A stretch of 40,567 nucleotides of DNA from Candidatus Stahliibacteriota bacterium (lineage in GTDB: Bacteria > Hydrothermota > UBA3072): NCBI GenBank assembly GCA_030668705.1, contig DAOVFB010000004.1, forward strand, positions 1-40,567, written 5' to 3'. Below the pieces are notes generated by a model, which saw nothing but the letters and a program-made list of their open reading frames with translations, did no database searches and was not told the DNA's origin. The position numbers and the translations under genes are program-made. Shown in pieces: positions 23,135-31,140 of the stretch; within the stretch, counting starts at the first letter, position 1; the number at the start of each line of letters is the position of its first letter.

Positions 23135-23806
23135 CTAAGGCAGATAATCCTCATTTATATTAAATAATGCTTTATATAAATTTGCCTTTGCATGTGGATA
23201 TGACTCGATAAATTCCCTGATTTCATCCCGTTTACTCGTGCCCTCGTATGGACATTTTGAAGGGAAAACAGGTAAGTTCTCTTCCTTTATAAAATGCTCA
23301 ATCCAATCTTCCCACAGAAAGTAAAGCGGTCTTATGATCTTTAGTTTCCCCCCGAAAATCGGCTGACTTGGAATAGAGGTTGCAACTTCCCCATGAAATA
23401 GCAGATTCATCATGAAGGTCACAATAATGTCATCCTTGTGGTGTCCAAATGCAATCGTCTTGCAGCCATTTTTATGTGCAATCCGAAACAGATATTCTCT
23501 CCTCCTTCTCGAACATATAAAACAGGGATGTTCATCGCTCTTCGGGATTTCTTCGGTGATATTTAGTTTATGAATATAGAAATTTACCCCTTTGCTTTCA
23601 AGGTAACCTTTAATAGCATCAATATCTCCACCAAATCCTGGATCTATATGAATTACAAAGAGGTCATCTACAATCGGATTATCCAGAAAAAAATTAAGAA
23701 GAAGCATTGAGTCCTTGCCTCCCGAGAAGGCAATGGCAAGTCGACTATTATCATCCAACATATCATACTGCCGTATTGCCGCAAATATCTTTTTATATAC
23801 CCACAT
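23135..23806 (-). CDS. ttcA: TtcA-like tRNA thiolation ATPase
   Basis: A 223-residue PP-loop ATPase of the TtcA/TtuA group, which transfers sulfur to tRNA bases (TtcA: s2C32) using ATP and a [4Fe-4S] cluster. Visible: PP-loop SGGKDS (28-33), the CxxC pair C95/C98 (PCFICSRRRR), the GHHKDD motif (121-126) and the third cluster cysteine C185 (SKCPYEG). E. coli TtcA is longer (311); the C-terminal part is short here. The ribosome site is weak. It lies 41 bases after the MEMO fusion gene on the same strand, behind two tRNA-Ser genes. Both of these have U, not C, at position 32, so they are not s2C32 substrates. Confidence 0.8.
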   Translation of the reverse strand: MWVYKKIFAAIRQYDMLDDNSRLAIAFSGGKDSMLLLNFFLDNPIVDDLFVIHIDPGFGGDIDAIKGYLESKGVNFYIHKLNITEEIPKSDEHPCFICSRRRREYLFRIAHKNGCKTIAFGHHKDDIIVTFMMNLLFHGEVATSIPSQPIFGGKLKIIRPLYFLWEDWIEHFIKEENLPVFPSKCPYEGTSKRDEIREFIESYPHAKANLYKALFNINEDYLP

Positions 23807-23847
23807 CGCTGACTGGTTTCTAAAACAGCTTAAATAGAGGCATTAAC

Positions 23848-25359
23848 TTACTCACCGAATACGAGTGCCTGAAATTTCCAGAGTTCTGCGTCTTTCCAGG
23901 CATCACGCGGAAGACCAGCCTTATAGCAGGTGTGCTCCAGAAAGGTTTCTCTATCCCATCCTTGCTCCACAGGGACCTGGGGAAGTAATAATCCACTCAT
24001 AAAACCCTTTCGTATCATAAGACCATCCCGTCCAACCTCTATCTTTTCTGTATCCTCCACTTTTTGGAAAGGGGTGAGCACAGATATCTCTATTTCTATC
24101 TCGTCAATTTCTGATGGTTCCAACGGAGGAAAACGAGGGTCTCTTGTAGCAGCGGATATAGACATATCCCGTACAGCAAGATAGAGTGGTTCCTCTGCCC
24201 TAATGAACCCTATGCAACCCCGCAGGCGCCCATTCTCCTTAAGGGTTACGAATACCCCCAACTTTTCCTTTAACTTCTCTGACTTGGTGTTGAATTCCGG
24301 AATAACTCCGTCCTTCACGTATCCACTTATTGTTTCCCTTGCAATAGTCAGAAGCTCTTTCTCCTCTGCTTCTGTTAGTTCATAAACACCTGATACTTCT
24401 TCCCTTTCCACTTTCTTCTCTTCTTCCCATTCCTCTCTTTCGGCACCGTTATCCTTCCCCTTCACTATTGCCCATGCACCATATCCCACTACATAACCAC
24501 CCTCTTGCCCTGTTACATCTCTGGAATTCGTTCGATGGAGCAACATTGCTTTATTACCTCCAAGTTTCTCACAAGTCTGCATCATCACAACAATAGCTGA
24601 CATTCCACAGGCCGCGCACTCCCCGGAGCTTCTCTTCACTCTATCATACTTAACCATTGCTCTATAATCCATATCTTTAATATATTTGTCCACATTATTT
24701 GTGACTTCTTTTGCTTCCTCATACTTATAACCATGATATAAATCCGAAGAAGCAATTATTACCCAATTTTTCCTTTCTTTTAGTTCCTGGGATAAAGCGT
24801 TTATGAGGATACTACAAACCTTTAAATCATCTGAATTAAAAACAATTGGGACAATCTTGAAGCCCTTCAGGGTTTCCTGCAGAAAAGGCAACTGAACTTC
24901 CAATGAATGTTCTCTTAAATGTCCTTCAGGATAATAATCAATAAGATTGCTGTAACCTTCCAGTCGAGATGCAAGTTCTTCGTCAATCATCACCTCGCCA
25001 AGAGGTGTCTTCCAGGCTCCTTTATCGTATACAGAAAAACCACTTATATAAGCATGATGAGAAGGGCCAAGCAATATCACAAGGTCAATATCCTTCCCTT
25101 CTAAGGTTTTGTAGGCATAAGCTTGCGTCCCACCAGAAAAGGGATAACCTGCATGCGGTGAGATTAACCCTAAAACTTCTCCGTCAATATCAACAGTTGC
25201 GTTATCCATATATTGCCTTACCGTGGAACGCAAGACCTCTGGATTTCCAGGATAGAAACTTCCAGCTACAACTGGTTCTCTAATCATTTTTGCCCCCTCT
25301 TTGCAATTGATAGAAAAAACAACAATAATTATTGATATAATGACTTTAAATCGCTTCAT
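23848..25359 (-). CDS. MEMO-AMMECR1 fusion with signal-like N-terminus (AmmeMemoRadiSam B+A)
   Basis: A 503-residue fusion. Residues 25-300 are a MEMO domain (IREPVVAGSFYPGNP, SPHAGYPFSGG, GPSHH, ECAACGMSA), related in fold to LigB-type dioxygenases. Residues 330-500 are an AMMECR1 domain (RLRGCIGFI, RDPRFPPL). A charged linker (EREEWEEEKKVEREE) joins them. The two families co-occur with a radical SAM gene in the AmmeMemoRadiSam system of unknown chemistry; none is seen here. The first 24 residues (MKRFK, then a hydrophobic run, SINC) look like a lipoprotein signal. Both this ATG (GGAG 7 bases upstream) and an internal one at 25287 (GAGGGGG 6 bases upstream, the usual MEMO start) have ribosome sites, so two forms are possible. 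Confidence 0.87.
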   Translation of the reverse strand: MKRFKVIISIIIVVFSINCKEGAKMIREPVVAGSFYPGNPEVLRSTVRQYMDNATVDIDGEVLGLISPHAGYPFSGGTQAYAYKTLEGKDIDLVILLGPSHHAYISGFSVYDKGAWKTPLGEVMIDEELASRLEGYSNLIDYYPEGHLREHSLEVQLPFLQETLKGFKIVPIVFNSDDLKVCSILINALSQELKERKNWVIIASSDLYHGYKYEEAKEVTNNVDKYIKDMDYRAMVKYDRVKRSSGECAACGMSAIVVMMQTCEKLGGNKAMLLHRTNSRDVTGQEGGYVVGYGAWAIVKGKDNGAEREEWEEEKKVEREEVSGVYELTEAEEKELLTIARETISGYVKDGVIPEFNTKSEKLKEKLGVFVTLKENGRLRGCIGFIRAEEPLYLAVRDMSISAATRDPRFPPLEPSEIDEIEIEISVLTPFQKVEDTEKIEVGRDGLMIRKGFMSGLLLPQVPVEQGWDRETFLEHTCYKAGLPRDAWKDAELWKFQALVFGE

Positions 25360-25377
25360 ATAAACTCCAGTAAAATA

Positions 25378-25467
25378 CGGAGAGACAGGGATTCGAACCC
25401 TGGGAGGAGCTCTTGACCCCTCAACCGATTAGCAATCGGTTGCCTTCGACCGCTCGGCCATCTCTCC
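25378..25467 (-). tRNA. tRNA-Ser (anticodon GCT)
   Basis: Acceptor stem GGAGAGA (25467-25461) pairs with TCTCTCC (25385-25379), discriminator G at 25378. The anticodon stem-loop ACCGA-TTGCTAA-TCGGT gives anticodon GCT (codons AGC/AGU). The long variable arm and the T arm CAGGG-TTCGAAT-CCCTG confirm a class II serine tRNA. No CCA is encoded. The gene ends 18 bases before the ATG of the MEMO fusion. Confidence 0.95.
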
Positions 25468-25469
25468 CA

Positions 25470-25552
25470 CGGAGGGTGAGGGATTCGAACCCCCAAGGGC
25501 TCATCGCCCGGCGGATTTCAAATCCGCTGCCTTACCGTTAGACTAACCCTCC
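25470..25552 (-). tRNA. tRNA-Ser (anticodon TGA)
   Basis: Acceptor GGAGGGT (25552-25546) pairs with ACCCTCC (25477-25471), discriminator G at 25470. The anticodon stem-loop GCGGA-TTTGAAA-TCCGC gives TGA (codon UCA). The variable arm GGGC-GATGA-GCCC and a T arm with GGTTCGAAT are present. No CCA encoded. Only two bases separate it from the tRNA-Ser(GCT) gene. Confidence 0.95.
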
Positions 25553-25562
25553 AACATTTAAG

Positions 25563-25590
25563 ATGTTACTATGCTCCTCCTAAAAGTCAA
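25563..25590 (-). promoter_or_regulatory. Promoter of the tRNA-Ser pair
   Basis: TTGACT (25590-25585), 16-bp spacer, TAACAT (25568-25563), about 10 bases before the mature 5' end of tRNA-Ser(UGA). No other promoter is evident before the MEMO gene, so tRNAs and mRNA are probably one primary transcript. Confidence 0.6.
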
Positions 25591-25729
25591 GCCCGCTCTT
25601 TAGGTAATAGGTATTTGGTATTAGCTCTTAGGTTCTATTCGCCCATTATATCAAATAAACACTAACACCCAACCCCTAAGACCTAAAACCTTAATATATG
25701 TCCTCAATTATTTCGCTTATTCTCCACCC

Positions 25730-25758
25730 TTGACATTTTGCCTTAATTTGAATAGGTT
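25730..25758 (+). promoter_or_regulatory. Promoter of the xseB-deoC operon, predicted leaderless
   Basis: TTGACA (25730-25735), 17-bp spacer, TAGGTT (25753-25758, a weak -10), 6 bases, ATG at 25765. There is no Shine-Dalgarno sequence in GTTTTC before the ATG. Expected +1 is the A of the start codon. Confidence 0.55.
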
Positions 25759-25764
25759 GTTTTC

Positions 25765-26004
25765 ATGGAGTTTGAAAAATCGCTCACGCGCCTTGAGAAA
25801 ATAGTAGACAAGCTCGAAAAAGGAGAGGTACCCCTGGAGGAATCTCTATCCCTCTTTGAGGAAGGAATGAATCTACTTGCCGGGTTAAAGGAATACCTTT
25901 CCGCGGCAGAAACTAAAATACAGAAATTAATCAAGGATAGCGAGGGAAAGATAGGAACAGATGCATATACAGAATTATCTGGCGGAGTGGAAGGGAAAGA
26001 TTGA
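25765..26004 (+). CDS. xseB: Exodeoxyribonuclease VII small subunit
   Basis: The small, helical subunit of exonuclease VII (single-strand DNA exonuclease). The 79 residues keep the family core: FEKSLTRLEKIVDKLEKGEVPLEESLSLFEEGMNL, followed by the second helix LSAAETKIQKL. The length is normal (E. coli 80). The large subunit xseA is not in the window. It is the first gene of a nine-gene operon; xseB-ispA-dxs is also a common order in proteobacteria. The reading frame runs 44 bases into ispA. Confidence 0.93.
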   Translation: MEFEKSLTRLEKIVDKLEKGEVPLEESLSLFEEGMNLLAGLKEYLSAAETKIQKLIKDSEGKIGTDAYTELSGGVEGKD

Positions 26005-26836
26005 CGAAAAATTGGTGGACTGTCTTCCACCAGAGAACACCTATCCGTCAACTCTGAGTAAGGCTATGCGTTATACGGTCCTTGCAGGCGGCAAAAGGAT
26101 TCGATCCATCCTTTTAATTACAACCTACCGTCTTTGCGGAGGAGAAGAAATAGAAAAGGTCCTTCCGATGGCCTGTGCCCTTGAATTCATCCATTCGTAC
26201 TCTCTAATTCATGACGACCTCCCTGCAATTGATGATGATGGTTATAGAAGAGGAATCCTCAGTTCGCATAAAAAGTTCGGAGAAGATATTGCCATACTCG
26301 CCGGAGATGCCCTCTTCTCTCACGCTTTCCGCACTATAGCTGAATCCAGCATAATTCCAGAGAAAAAGGAAAAAATCCTTAAGGTATTGACTTATGCAAT
26401 CGGGAATCAGGGCATTATTGGAGGGCAGGTGAAGGATGTAGAGTCGGATGTAGAGATGAAAAGTCCAAAGCTCCTTAGATATATTCACTCGCATAAAACT
26501 GCTTATTTTTTCTCTGTATCCTGCGAAATGGGAGGTATCCTTGCCGGAGCGAACAAAGAGAAACTCCTCTCCCTCCGAAGAGGAGGGTTATTCATGGGAA
26601 TGGCTTTCCAGATAATAGATGACATCCTTGATGTAGAGGGCGATAGGGAGAAAGTTGGAAAAGAAGTAAACACTGATGAGAATAAATTAACGTATCCTTC
26701 AATGTTTGGTTTAGAATTTTCCAAAAAAATAGCCCGAAGATATAGCGAGCTCTCGATGAAACACCTTAAATTAATCGACGAAAAAGAAGAAACACTGAAG
26801 AATATGATTCTCCTACTCCTTGAAAGGGTAAAGTAA
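25961..26836 (+). CDS. ispA: Polyprenyl diphosphate synthase (farnesyl/geranylgeranyl type)
   Basis: Head-to-tail prenyl condensation of IPP with DMAPP/GPP to make FPP or GGPP. The 291 residues show GGKRIR (43-48), the first Asp-rich motif DDLPAIDD (85-92) with the two-residue insertion typical of bacterial FPP synthases, and the second motif IIDDILDVEGD. The start at 25961, inside xseB, is chosen because AGGA lies 4-5 bases upstream and because it gives the normal N-terminus; later in-frame starts would remove helix 1. The context with dxs and lipid A genes points to precursor supply for undecaprenyl phosphate. Confidence 0.92.
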   Translation: MHIQNYLAEWKGKIDEKLVDCLPPENTYPSTLSKAMRYTVLAGGKRIRSILLITTYRLCGGEEIEKVLPMACALEFIHSYSLIHDDLPAIDDDGYRRGILSSHKKFGEDIAILAGDALFSHAFRTIAESSIIPEKKEKILKVLTYAIGNQGIIGGQVKDVESDVEMKSPKLLRYIHSHKTAYFFSVSCEMGGILAGANKEKLLSLRRGGLFMGMAFQIIDDILDVEGDREKVGKEVNTDENKLTYPSMFGLEFSKKIARRYSELSMKHLKLIDEKEETLKNMILLLLERVK

Positions 26837-26837
26837 A

Positions 26838-27278
26838 ATGGAAGGGAAAATATGGAATCTCCTGCTACTTCCTTATCTCAGTGGGTTGGCCACTCAGGTT
26901 ATAAAATTCCTAAATTATTTTATAGCAAGTAGAGAAATAAGTTTCCGGAAATTGAAAGAACTAGGGGGTATGCCAAGTGCACATTCTGCATCATCTATTA
27001 CATTAACCACACTTATAGGTATATATTACGGGATGAATTCTCCATTATTCATCATATCACTCTTTATTTCTGCTATAGTAATGGTGGAAGCTGTGGGAGT
27101 GAGGAGAATAGCAGGCAGTAATGCATTGGTTTTAAACCAAATACTGGATAAACTCCCCGATAGAGAAGCAATTAATTCTGAAATGCTTGATGTTCCTGTA
27201 GGACATACCCCTCTTGAGGTTATAATGGGCTCAATGTTCGGTTTCACTTTTGCTTTCGCTTTTGCAGGGGGAATATGA
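26838..27278 (+). CDS. Divergent PAP2-family (DUF212) membrane phosphatase-like protein
   Basis: A 146-residue integral membrane protein. The family hallmarks of divergent PAP2 proteins are all present: GGMPSAHSAS (43-52, phosphatase-like motif), EAVGVRRIAGSNALVLNQIL and VGHTPLEVIMGSMFG (the last His motif). The relatives act, or are presumed to act, on lipid phosphates. Located exactly between the prenyl synthase and dxs, it may dephosphorylate a prenyl phosphate (an inference). It starts one base after the ispA stop and overlaps dxs by 4 bases. Confidence 0.88.
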   Translation: MEGKIWNLLLLPYLSGLATQVIKFLNYFIASREISFRKLKELGGMPSAHSASSITLTTLIGIYYGMNSPLFIISLFISAIVMVEAVGVRRIAGSNALVLNQILDKLPDREAINSEMLDVPVGHTPLEVIMGSMFGFTFAFAFAGGI

Positions 27279-29137
27279 TGCTGGAGAAAATAAAATTCCC
27301 AAAAGACCTAAAAGAACTTAAACTCGAAGATTTACACAGCCTGGCTTTTGAAATGAGGGAAAGGATAATCGATGTAGTTTCAAAAAATGGTGGCCACATT
27401 GCGCCCAGCTTAGGCACGATAGAACTTACGATTGCGCTTCTTAAGGTTTTCAGTCCCCCCAGGGATAAGATTATCTGGGATGTATCGCACCAGTCATATG
27501 GTTATAAACTTTTAACGGGAAGAAATGAAGGCTTTGATACGCTCCGTCAATTTGGGGGAATAAGTGGATTTCTCTCCAGGGACGAATCTATATATGACGC
27601 CTTTGGCGCTGGTCATGCGAGCACATCACTTTCGGCAGCTCTTGGATTTGCGGCGGCTCGTGATAGGAAAGGCAGTGATTATGAAGTGGTTGCTGTTATA
27701 GGCGACGGAGCCCTCACCGGTGGTATGGCAATGGAGGGACTAAACCAGATAGGTTATCATAATAACAAATTGCTGGTAATCCTTAATGATAACCGAATGT
27801 CAATCGCAGAGAATGTAGGAGGGATGCGAGAATACCTTACCCGTCTCCAATCAGGGGATATCTATAACAAAGTTATGGAAGATGCATGGGATCTCTTAGA
27901 AAAACTCCCTGAGGCGCTCGGGAAGAAGACAAAAAGAGCCGCAAAGAAATTAAGTGAGGGGCTTAAGAATCTAATCGTCCCAAATATTCTTTTTGAAGAA
28001 CTGGGGCTCTCCTACTTTGGTCCAATAGATGGACATGACATACGAGAACTGATAATACTTCTATCGAACTTGAAGAAACTAAAAGGGGCAAAACTCCTTC
28101 ACATCATAACAGAAAAAGGCAGAGGATATCAGCCAGCCGAGGACGAGCCAACTCTGTTTCATGGCCTTGGGCCCTTTGATAGAGAAACTGGAGAACCACT
28201 CAAAAAAGAAGGCTTGAAAAGCTACTCCACTATCTTTGGTGAGGCCATAGTCGAAGAAGCAAGGAAGAATGAGAATATCATAGCAATTACGGCTGCCATG
28301 ACAAAAGGTACGGGTCTCGTGGCTTTCAAGGAAGAATTCCCGGATCGCTTCTTTGATGTCGGGATAGCCGAACAGCACGCCGTAACATTCGCAGGAGGTC
28401 TTGCGTCAGCGGGTATGTGTCCTGTTTGTGCCATCTATTCCACATTCTTGCAGAGGGCTTTTGATCAGATAATACATGACATAGCCCTCCAGAGATTGCC
28501 TGTCATATTCTGCCTTGACAGGGGTGGGCTCGTTGGCGACGATGGGCCAACCCACCATGGAGTGTTCGACCATAGTTACCTCAGGATGATACCAAATATG
28601 GTCATAATGGTCCCTCGGGATGAGGTTGAGTTAAAGCGTATGTTTAAAACAGCAGTCGAATATCAGGAGGGACCTGTCGCGATAAGATACCCGAGAGGGG
28701 CTGTCGAAGGGATACCGTTTCCGGATAAGATTGCCCCTATTACAATAGGTAAAGGGGAAGTTCTACGTAAAGCGGGTGAACCACTTATACTCGCCGTGGG
28801 TCCGATAATCTATGAGATTCTTGAGATAGTAAAAGATTTTGATGATATTGACCCAACTGTAGTAGATGTAAGATTCGTTAAACCACTTGATGACGAACTT
28901 ATACTGAAACTCGCGAGCACTAGAAATAAGATAATAACAGTAGAGGATAATGTGATTAGCGGTGGGTTTGGAAGCGCTGTTCTGGAACTATTGAGCAATA
29001 AGGGGTTAAAAAAGGATGTTCTGCGAATAGGTATACCTGATCGATTTATAAGACATGGCAATAAAGAGGAACTTCTGGAAACAATTGATATGGGAAAAGA
29101 TGACCTCAAGGAGAGAATAAAAGAGTTTATGAAATGA
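27275..29137 (+). CDS. dxs: 1-deoxy-D-xylulose-5-phosphate synthase
   Basis: A ThDP-dependent enzyme making DXP from pyruvate and glyceraldehyde 3-phosphate, the first step of the MEP isoprenoid route. The 620 residues contain WDVSHQSYGYKLLTGR, the ThDP motif GDGALTGGMAMEGLN...NDNRMSI, YFGPIDGHD, FFDVGIAEQHAVTFAGG (with the catalytic Glu), DRGGLVGDDGPTHHG and IRYPRG. Normal length. It is preceded by ATGATG, where the first ATG overlaps the stop of the PAP2-like gene. Confidence 0.96.
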   Translation: MMLEKIKFPKDLKELKLEDLHSLAFEMRERIIDVVSKNGGHIAPSLGTIELTIALLKVFSPPRDKIIWDVSHQSYGYKLLTGRNEGFDTLRQFGGISGFLSRDESIYDAFGAGHASTSLSAALGFAAARDRKGSDYEVVAVIGDGALTGGMAMEGLNQIGYHNNKLLVILNDNRMSIAENVGGMREYLTRLQSGDIYNKVMEDAWDLLEKLPEALGKKTKRAAKKLSEGLKNLIVPNILFEELGLSYFGPIDGHDIRELIILLSNLKKLKGAKLLHIITEKGRGYQPAEDEPTLFHGLGPFDRETGEPLKKEGLKSYSTIFGEAIVEEARKNENIIAITAAMTKGTGLVAFKEEFPDRFFDVGIAEQHAVTFAGGLASAGMCPVCAIYSTFLQRAFDQIIHDIALQRLPVIFCLDRGGLVGDDGPTHHGVFDHSYLRMIPNMVIMVPRDEVELKRMFKTAVEYQEGPVAIRYPRGAVEGIPFPDKIAPITIGKGEVLRKAGEPLILAVGPIIYEILEIVKDFDDIDPTVVDVRFVKPLDDELILKLASTRNKIITVEDNVISGGFGSAVLELLSNKGLKKDVLRIGIPDRFIRHGNKEELLETIDMGKDDLKERIKEFMK

Positions 29138-29940
29138 AAGAGAGAACATTAAAAGAAACCATTAAAATCTCAGGAATAGGGGTTCACACCGGTAGGTCTT
29201 CCTCTGTTTACCTTCATCCGGAAGAAAACGGAGGAATAAGATTTATAAAAGAAGGAACTATTATACCTGCTATCATTGACTCAGTGGTGGAAACAGATCG
29301 CGGGATTGTTCTATCATGTGAAGGTAGGAAAATCTACACAGTAGAACATCTGCTCTCTGCGCTTTTCGGTTGCGGAATCGACCATCTCGCAATAGAAATA
29401 AAAGGTGACGAAGTACCCGCACTGGACGGAAGCGCATACCCTTTCATATCTGCATTTGAGGAGGTTGGATTTTCAAGCCTTCCGAATGAAAAAGAGAAAA
29501 AATACCTCGAAGAGAGTTATGGAGTAGAAGGTAGGGGTTGTTTTGCCTTTGCACAGCCACAGGATACACTTACAATCCAGTACATCATATCATATAATCA
29601 TCCCCTACTTTCATATCAGGAATATCGATATAATGGAAAGTCCAGTTTCATAAAAGAAATAGCAAGAGCAAGAACCTACGGGTTACTTTCGTGGAAGGAA
29701 CAGCTCCAATCAAGGGGATACGCTCTTGCAGCCTCAGAAGGTAATACATTGGTCTATGATGGAAAGGGTGTCATGAATACTCCCCGTTTTCCTGACGAAG
29801 CAGTGAGGCATAAAGTATTAGACTTCCTCGGTGATTTATATCTTGTCAGGCCCGTTTCTATTGGTTCGTATATTATTGCTCGTGGTGGCCACCATTTACA
29901 TATTGAATTGTTAAAACAGATAAAAGGGAGTGAATATTGA
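29134..29940 (+). CDS. lpxC: UDP-3-O-acyl-N-acetylglucosamine deacetylase
   Basis: The zinc enzyme of the first committed step of lipid A synthesis. The 268 residues include the zinc His in VEHLLSALFGCGIDHL, the LDGSA motif (LDGSAYPFI), ARARTYG, a second zinc motif RHKVLDFLGDLYL (His and Asp), and the catalytic His near the end (GGHHLHIELL). Slightly shorter than E. coli LpxC (305). It shows directly that the organism makes lipopolysaccharide or a related lipid. Overlaps dxs by 4 bases and fabZ by 4. Confidence 0.95.
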   Translation: MKERTLKETIKISGIGVHTGRSSSVYLHPEENGGIRFIKEGTIIPAIIDSVVETDRGIVLSCEGRKIYTVEHLLSALFGCGIDHLAIEIKGDEVPALDGSAYPFISAFEEVGFSSLPNEKEKKYLEESYGVEGRGCFAFAQPQDTLTIQYIISYNHPLLSYQEYRYNGKSSFIKEIARARTYGLLSWKEQLQSRGYALAASEGNTLVYDGKGVMNTPRFPDEAVRHKVLDFLGDLYLVRPVSIGSYIIARGGHHLHIELLKQIKGSEY

Positions 29941-30377
29941 AGTTTGATATAGAAAAAATTATAGATATAATGCCACACCGTTATCCATTCCTGCTTCTCG
30001 ATCGTGTGGAACAGATAGGGGATGACGCGGTTATCGGGATAAAGAATGTCACCTATAATGAACCATTCTTTCAGGGACATTTCCCGGGTGATCCAATAAT
30101 GCCCGGGGTCCTTATTATAGAATCAATGGTTCAGGCAGGAGGATTTCTCCTGCTCAACAAGATGGATAATCCAAAGAAGAAGTTGGTCTACTTCACATCC
30201 ATAAAAAGAGCAAAATTCCGCCATCCAGTGAAACCCGGTGATGTATTGCGCCATGAGGTCAAACTGGTTACCTTTCGTTCTAACTTTTGCAAACTAAAAG
30301 GTAAATCTTTTGTAAATGATACGTTGGTAGCCGAAGGTGAATTCACTGCTGCAGTAGCAGACAGAAAGGGCTCCTAA
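29937..30377 (+). CDS. fabZ: 3-hydroxyacyl-ACP dehydratase FabZ
   Basis: Dehydrates 3-hydroxyacyl-ACP in fatty acid synthesis and thus competes with LpxA for its substrate. The 146 residues have IMPHRYPFLLLDRV, the catalytic His in QGHFPGDPIMPGVL and the Glu in ESMVQAGG. The start is TTG at 29937, overlapping the lpxC stop (TTGA), with AGGGAG 6 bases upstream; the protein begins MKFDIEKI, normal for the family. No ATG is available near that position. Confidence 0.95.
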   Translation: MKFDIEKIIDIMPHRYPFLLLDRVEQIGDDAVIGIKNVTYNEPFFQGHFPGDPIMPGVLIIESMVQAGGFLLLNKMDNPKKKLVYFTSIKRAKFRHPVKPGDVLRHEVKLVTFRSNFCKLKGKSFVNDTLVAEGEFTAAVADRKGS

Positions 30378-30378
30378 G

Positions 30379-31140
30379 TTGAAACACATACACCCTGATG
30401 CAAAATTGGATAAGGATGTGCGTATAGCTCCGGGTTGTGTAATAGAAAGGGATGTAGAAATTGGAAGCGGGACCACAATTGATACAGGTGTAATCGTAAA
30501 GAGTAGAGTAAAAATAGGAAGGGATAATGAGATCCATCCCTATGCAGTCATTGGCGATACCCCCCAGGACAAGAATTACAAAGGCAATAGGGGTAGGGTC
30601 GTTATTGGCGACTCCAATATAATAAGGGAATTTACAACTATACATGTGGCTGTAGGTGTAGAAAAGCAAACCGTAATTGGAAACGAAAATTACATAATGG
30701 CGTACTGTCATATAGCACATAATTGCCGAGTGGGGAATCATGTCCTTATGGTTAATGGGGCAACACTCGGCGGATATGTCGAAGTGGAAGACTATACCTA
30801 TATATCAGCTTTCGTCCCGGTTCATCCGTGGGTAAAAATAGGAGCTTATTCTATAATAGGAGGGGGACTCAGAATAACAAAGGACCTGATACCTTTTGCA
30901 CTTGCGGCAGGTTCTCCTCTTCGAATCATATCTCCTAATTTCATTGGACTTAGAAGGAACGGGTTCGAAGGTGACAGGATTGAGAATATAAAACAGGCTT
31001 ACCGCATACTCTTCCGTTCAAAGTTGAACACCGGCCAGGCATTGAAGAAACTCAAGGCAGAATTCGGTGGGGATGAAGACATCGAGAGGATAATCGCATT
31101 TATAAATAACTCCCGAAGAGGAATCGTGAAAGGTGGTTAA
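30379..31140 (+). CDS. lpxA: UDP-N-acetylglucosamine acyltransferase
   Basis: Attaches the 3-hydroxyacyl chain to UDP-GlcNAc, the first reaction of lipid A synthesis. The 253 residues form a left-handed beta-helix of hexapeptide repeats (for example VRIAPGCVIERDVEIGSGTT), then HIAHNC with the catalytic His region, VHPW (VHQF in E. coli) and an alpha-helical C-terminal domain. The start is TTG at 30379, one base after the fabZ stop, with AAAGGG 8 bases upstream. The order lpxC-fabZ-lpxA is widespread; lpxD is not in the window. Confidence 0.94.
   Translation: MKHIHPDAKLDKDVRIAPGCVIERDVEIGSGTTIDTGVIVKSRVKIGRDNEIHPYAVIGDTPQDKNYKGNRGRVVIGDSNIIREFTTIHVAVGVEKQTVIGNENYIMAYCHIAHNCRVGNHVLMVNGATLGGYVEVEDYTYISAFVPVHPWVKIGAYSIIGGGLRITKDLIPFALAAGSPLRIISPNFIGLRRNGFEGDRIENIKQAYRILFRSKLNTGQALKKLKAEFGGDEDIERIIAFINNSRRGIVKGG

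Noticed and set aside
23135-25467. Functional link between TtcA (s2C32) and the adjacent tRNA-Ser(GCU), a known TtcA substrate in E. coli
   Set aside because: Position 32 of this tRNA (and of tRNA-Ser(UGA)) is U, not C, so it cannot receive s2C.
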